A stretch of 64,000 nucleotides of DNA, from the NCBI GenBank assembly GCA_037975125.1, contig CM075853.1:40013113-40077112 (forward strand), given 5' to 3'. Each line of letters starts with the position of its first letter. The first letter of the stretch is position 1. Both the position numbers and the translations under genes were made by a program. This DNA comes from Latrodectus hesperus (Eukaryota; Arthropoda; Arachnida; Araneae; Theridiidae). Under the pieces are notes generated by a model. It was not told the origin of the DNA. It made no database searches and saw only the letters and a list, made by a program, of their open reading frames with translations. Positions 59,980-64,000 of this stretch are shown piece by piece.

Positions 59980-60021
59980 AAATATTTAATAAATATTATA
60001 TATAATATTTATTAAATATTT
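59980..60021. repeat. Perfect 42-bp palindrome without spacer
   Basis: The arms 59980-60000 and 60001-60021 are exactly complementary over 21 bp (AAATATTTAATAAATATTAT plus A). The sequence is A and T only but not a simple dinucleotide run. Confidence 0.9.
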
Positions 60022-61766
60022 ATTATAAATCATTAACGTGAATTTCAGAGTTTCTTAATTTATTTTAGTTTTTATTAATGACTTTTATTAATTTTGTTAA
60101 TGAGTAAATATTTTTTCTGAACTTGTGATTACTAGCGAAAATAAATGACATTTCCTTATTGAAGCACAACTTGTTAATTTCAAGCTTAATTAATATAAAG
60201 TTTGATAAATAAATCTCTAACTTAAACTTTATTTAAGTTAGAACGTCAAAAGTTTTAAATTTTTAGCAACTCAAAATATATTATTTTTAAAAATTTACAA
60301 ATGTTGTTCATTTCATTCTGAGTAGGATATAAGTTTTCAAGCTCATTCAGGGAAGTAATTTTAAATTAGAAAGAATAAAACGAAATAAAATATTACTATT
60401 TTTAAGCTTATACATAAGTAGGGAAGATTTTTCAGAGACTTTCTTCTTTCAAATGTAACTGTACGAAGAAATGACGATCTTAGGCTACACGAATAAAACC
60501 ATAAATGAAAAAAAGTAATTATCTTTAGAAAGTAAAATTCCCGAGGGTAGGGGAAAAGTGAAAGGAACCCCGCACTCAACTAGGGAACGCTAGCTTTTCT
60601 GATCGTAAATCAAAAGCGGGAAAGGTACGAAAAAGGGAAAAAACCGGAAACAAAAGGGAAAATGAGCAAAAATTTCCCCGCCACCTGCCTAACATACCTT
60701 TTCAAAGTTATCATTTGGTGACATCAAAAAAACTGAATGTAAAACCGAATGAAAAGGAAAGAAAAATATCATTCTTTTCATAGCCAGCCCACTAATACCG
60801 TTTAAATTGAACTGCAAAACAGGAGAGAGTTTTTATATTTCTGTTTTTGCTTCTGATTTTTTTTATTCCTTAGTATCGGACGTATACGAATGTGCTCTTC
60901 AGGACAACTCTCTTCATTTCTTTTCCCCTCGAAAACTTCCGTCACAGTTCTTTTCATTATTTTCTAGCATAAAGAATAACGAAAAATGGAAGAAGAAAAT
61001 ATGAAAAGTAATATACAAATAAATTGACTCTTTTTTTTCTTAAAAAGAACAGAAGGTGGTAGGAAACTAAAAGAAGACGGAAGATTGAATGGAAGCAGGA
61101 GTTTAAAAGTCTTTTGATTTATACTTTTTAGATTGAGCTGAAATTTTATATATATGAATGCGTGTCATAGAGTAAGTGCTTACCAGAAAGTTTTGAAAAG
61201 ACTCTTTTGTGCTAGGTTTCATTTGTATTTGAGCAGATGACAAGTTTGGGTGAAAAGAGGGAATCATGATAATCATGATGAACAGTTAATGAAATTTTTG
61301 AGATAAAGTGAAGCAAAGTTTTAGAGCGTCTTATTTCTTAGAAGCAATCATTTATACAGCTAAGGTTACGGAATACAACAAAATAAATTTTTTTTAGGAA
61401 AATGTTGCATTTGAAGAATTAAAAATTCAGAAAGATTGTCCAAAACAACATACACTTTTTAAAACAATTAAAGAATTGAAATATGGTTATACGAAATTAT
61501 TTATTTTTAGTTAAGATTAAAATATAATATGCTTCAGTACGTATATTTCATTTTGTTTTACACAAAACCTGTTTTATTTTCCTGTATTTACTTTATTGAA
61601 GAAGATCTTTTTTGTTTATGCAGTTTGGATTGTAAAAGTTATTTTTCAGCTGGGTCTCGTAAGTTATCATTTTTAGCTTTTGAGGGAGAATGTGTTGCAC
61701 ATTTAACAAAATTACAAAAAAAGCATTAAAGAAAATAATCTTTTTCGTTTATTTTTTATCTTTCAA

Positions 61767-61880
61767 TTTTTTATGAGTTTTTATGTAAACCTAATGGAAG
61801 TAATATTTAACATCTCTTATTATTTTGTTTTAGTATTATCTCATTTTTTATCAGTTTTTATGGAAATCTAATTGGAGTTA
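61767..61880. repeat. Imperfect direct duplication, about 78-bp spacing
   Basis: The blocks TTTTTTATGAGTTTTTATG (about 61767) and TTTTTTATCAGTTTTTATG (about 61844) are each followed by similar text (AACCTAATGGAAGTA versus AATCTAATTGGAGTTA). Confidence 0.6.
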
Positions 61881-61903
61881 TAAAAACTTACTGAATATTA
61901 TTT

Positions 61904-61934
61904 AATTATGACAAAATATTATTTTGTCATAATT
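61904..61934. repeat. Hairpin, perfect 14-bp arms
   Basis: AATTATGACAAAAT and its exact complement are separated by ATT. Confidence 0.88.
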
Positions 61935-62363
61935 GGACAATATTTAATTTTTCCAATTTATAAATGCTATTATACGCGAGAAAAAAGAAAATCAGCTCAA
62001 ATTATTAAGTAAAATTTTTGTTTACTATACAAATTTTGAGTTTTTATTTGGTATTACATGGTGAGCAAACTAAAATGCCCACATTTATTTTAAACATTTA
62101 TTCATTAATACGAGATGTATAAAAGATTTACACTATTTTAGGATTAAAATATAAATTAATGATAAAACCTGATTAATTCTCTTTATTATTATATAAAATA
62201 CCTAATGATATAGTTATAAAAGTATGTTAGAAACATAATTATGTTTATTAGAAACGAGAGTTTTGTTAAAGAAAAACATGGAACAATGTTAGAAACATGA
62301 ATGTTACGGAAAACTTGCAAATTAAGTTTAATTTTTCAATGCAAAAATGGTAAAATACTTACA

Positions 62364-62431
62364 TTTTCAAATATAACCAACTTATATTTTCTACATTTTC
62401 AAATGTAAAACTTTTCAAATATAACCAACTT
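62364..62431. repeat. 20-bp direct repeat at 48-bp spacing
   Basis: TTTTCAAATATAACCAACTT occurs at 62364-62383 and 62412-62431. Confidence 0.9.
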
Positions 62432-63089
62432 TGGAATTTTCATTTTTCATATTTCTTTTATAAGCATTGAAGGGTTATAAACGAATAAAAAATCCTTTGA
62501 GCATGCAATAAAATTTGCTTCCTACAAACACAAAATGAAATTTATGTCATCATCCATCAATATGTCAGCATTTTTTTCTAAACTGTCAATTTTTAAAAAA
62601 AAATCTTATCTTTTAAGAGGCAAGAAAAAAATTGTCTTAGAAAAAAAAGGGTTTTGAAGAGATAGATACCTACATGCATAGCCTTATATTTTGTTTAAAA
62701 GCGGCATTATTCAAAAATAGGAAAAAATAGTGTCCTGATTGTATTATTGACCTTAAAATTCTTTTTATTAATGTATATTTTACTTAAAGGTGGATATTTA
62801 ATGTAATTGAATGTATTCGAGGAAAATAAAATTATCTTATTTAAAGAAAAAATTAGAATTTTCCATGGTAAAAATTATAAACAATTTTGTTTTATAAACT
62901 AATAAACAGTACTGTTTGTAACAGTAAAGTTTCTAAAAATTGACTTTGTTGTTTATTTCAAATTCGAATATTTGAAAAGTTGATTAATTATCTGTTTTCA
63001 TAGGTGCATAGACTTAATTAAATAATTTTCATAATTTGCAAATACATGCACATAATTTAAGATTTCATTCGGTGGCTTATTCCTGAAGT

Positions 63090-63310
63090 ATTCGGATTCC
63101 ATTGGGTAGATTAGCTTTCTCCTCCTCTAACGCCGATGCTCCACAGCTGTTGAAAGTCTGCCTAAAGAGATTTATTGTGACAAGAGTTCTGTTGAATAAC
63201 CTGATGTAGTACGAGCTGAGTATCGGGAAGCCATAAACATCTGTCAGGAAATCAAGACATTAATTCTGGCCGAACAACTTCAGTGCTATCGCCAACTCGT
63301 GTTATAAATA
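63090..63310 (+). other. GC-richer patch with coding-like remnant
   Basis: One plus frame from 63146 reads AVESLPKEIYCDKSSVE, a stop, then VVRAEYREAINICQEIKTLI and LAEQLQCYRQLVL. It is not recognised. It may be a fossil of a transposable element or of a gene; it is not the missing B4GAT1 exon. Confidence 0.25.
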
Positions 63311-64000
63311 ACGATCAAATTGTGATTTAATGAATGTCCCATCTTCATCACGAGTGTTTTCATCAGTTCTCGATTTTCATTTGGCATTTCTTATGAATCA
63401 TGTTTCGATTTCATGTTTATTAACATCCTGATTAAAACTTCGTCAACAGTTGCCATCATTATTGCTACAGGTATTGATGTTATAATTTGATTTAAATATT
63501 TATATCCATAATATTATTTTTCGAACTTCATGATCTTATTTAATGGAATTATTTTAGTAATAAAAACAATTTTTTTGTCAGTTAAACCTATCAAAGCTTA
63601 TGTAAATATATAATTTTAACTAAATTTTATATTTCAGTGTTTTCAAGATGAAGAAAGAATCATGATTAATACTTAAAATCAATTTGATTTAATTTATTAG
63701 TAAAAATTTTATTTTAAATATTTTAATGTTTGGATATATTTATGATATCTGATATATTGTTTATATCAGGTACTTATGTATCACAAGATATTTCTATCGG
63801 ATACAAAAATTATAAGCAATATTAAGATATGTTTGTTAATGTAGAAAATAAATGTTCTGCTTAGTATTAAAGCTAAATTTGCTTCTGTATTATTATCTTA
63901 TAAATTATTTATTTGAAAATAATGCATAAAGTAATTAAATTTAGGTTTAATATTTCAAAGAAGAAATCATTATTTCAAATTCAGGCTCAGTATCAATAAT

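Larger units (their letters stand above)
56623..64000 (+). other. B4GAT1 downstream intron (continues past the window)
   Basis: Donor GTAAAT at 56623. I searched by eye for the expected last exon (CELHVAGF-like) and did not find it. The region holds an (AT)n tract (56720-56798), a decayed Tc1-like transposase on the minus strand, palindromes at 59980-60021 and 61904-61934, short duplications near 61767-61880 and 62364-62431, and GC-richer patches at 60540-60690 and 63090-63310. Whether a separate gene lies at the right end cannot be told. Confidence 0.65.

Noticed and set aside
56623..64000. Last exon of B4GAT1 within the window
   Set aside because: No frame resembling the conserved CELHVAGF segment with an acceptor in phase 0 was found.

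Overview
The window is a very AT-rich animal nuclear sequence with intron-split genes, long introns, (AT)n microsatellites and many decayed Tc1/mariner-type transposons. Base composition, a spider/arachnid-like intronless gustatory receptor and the transposon mix suggest an arthropod, most likely a spider. This is an inference, since no marker fixes the species. I see no prokaryotic, viral, CRISPR, rRNA or tRNA gene features.

Layout: (1) 1-5863 is the 3' end of a PEA3-subfamily ETS transcription factor (ETV1/4/5-like, + strand). Two exons are visible, and a dead mariner copy sits in the intron between them. (2) 5864-15234 is AT-rich intergenic DNA around one single-exon seven-transmembrane gustatory receptor (minus strand, 9606-10709). 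(3) 15320-37656 is a complete seven-exon dynactin subunit 6 gene (DCTN6, minus strand). I assembled it from splice sites and phase into a 176-residue protein. Its introns hold two near-full copies and one fragment of a ~0.9 kb non-autonomous DNA transposon, a complete but frameshifted Tc1-like element and a second, older Tc1-like relic. (4) 37657-39106 is a divergent promoter interval with a CTCF-like motif, a TATA-like box and a chain of short upstream ORFs. (5) From 39107 to the window end runs B4GAT1 (beta-1,4-glucuronyltransferase 1, + strand). A short signal-anchor exon is separated by a 16.4 kb intron from the large catalytic exon, and the last exon lies beyond the window. Its introns contain tRNA-derived SINEs, two further Tc1-like relics, microsatellites and perfect palindromes.

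The genes are unrelated in function: developmental transcription, chemosensation, dynein/dynactin cargo linkage, and dystroglycan-type O-mannosyl glycan synthesis. DCTN6 and B4GAT1 are head to head and may share a promoter. I did not find a convincing new multi-gene system. The most interesting signals are the ATGA-chained upstream ORFs of B4GAT1, the direct transposon copies around the phase-symmetric 48-nt DCTN6 exon, the transposon family carrying a CTCF-like core, and a 42-bp perfect palindrome.
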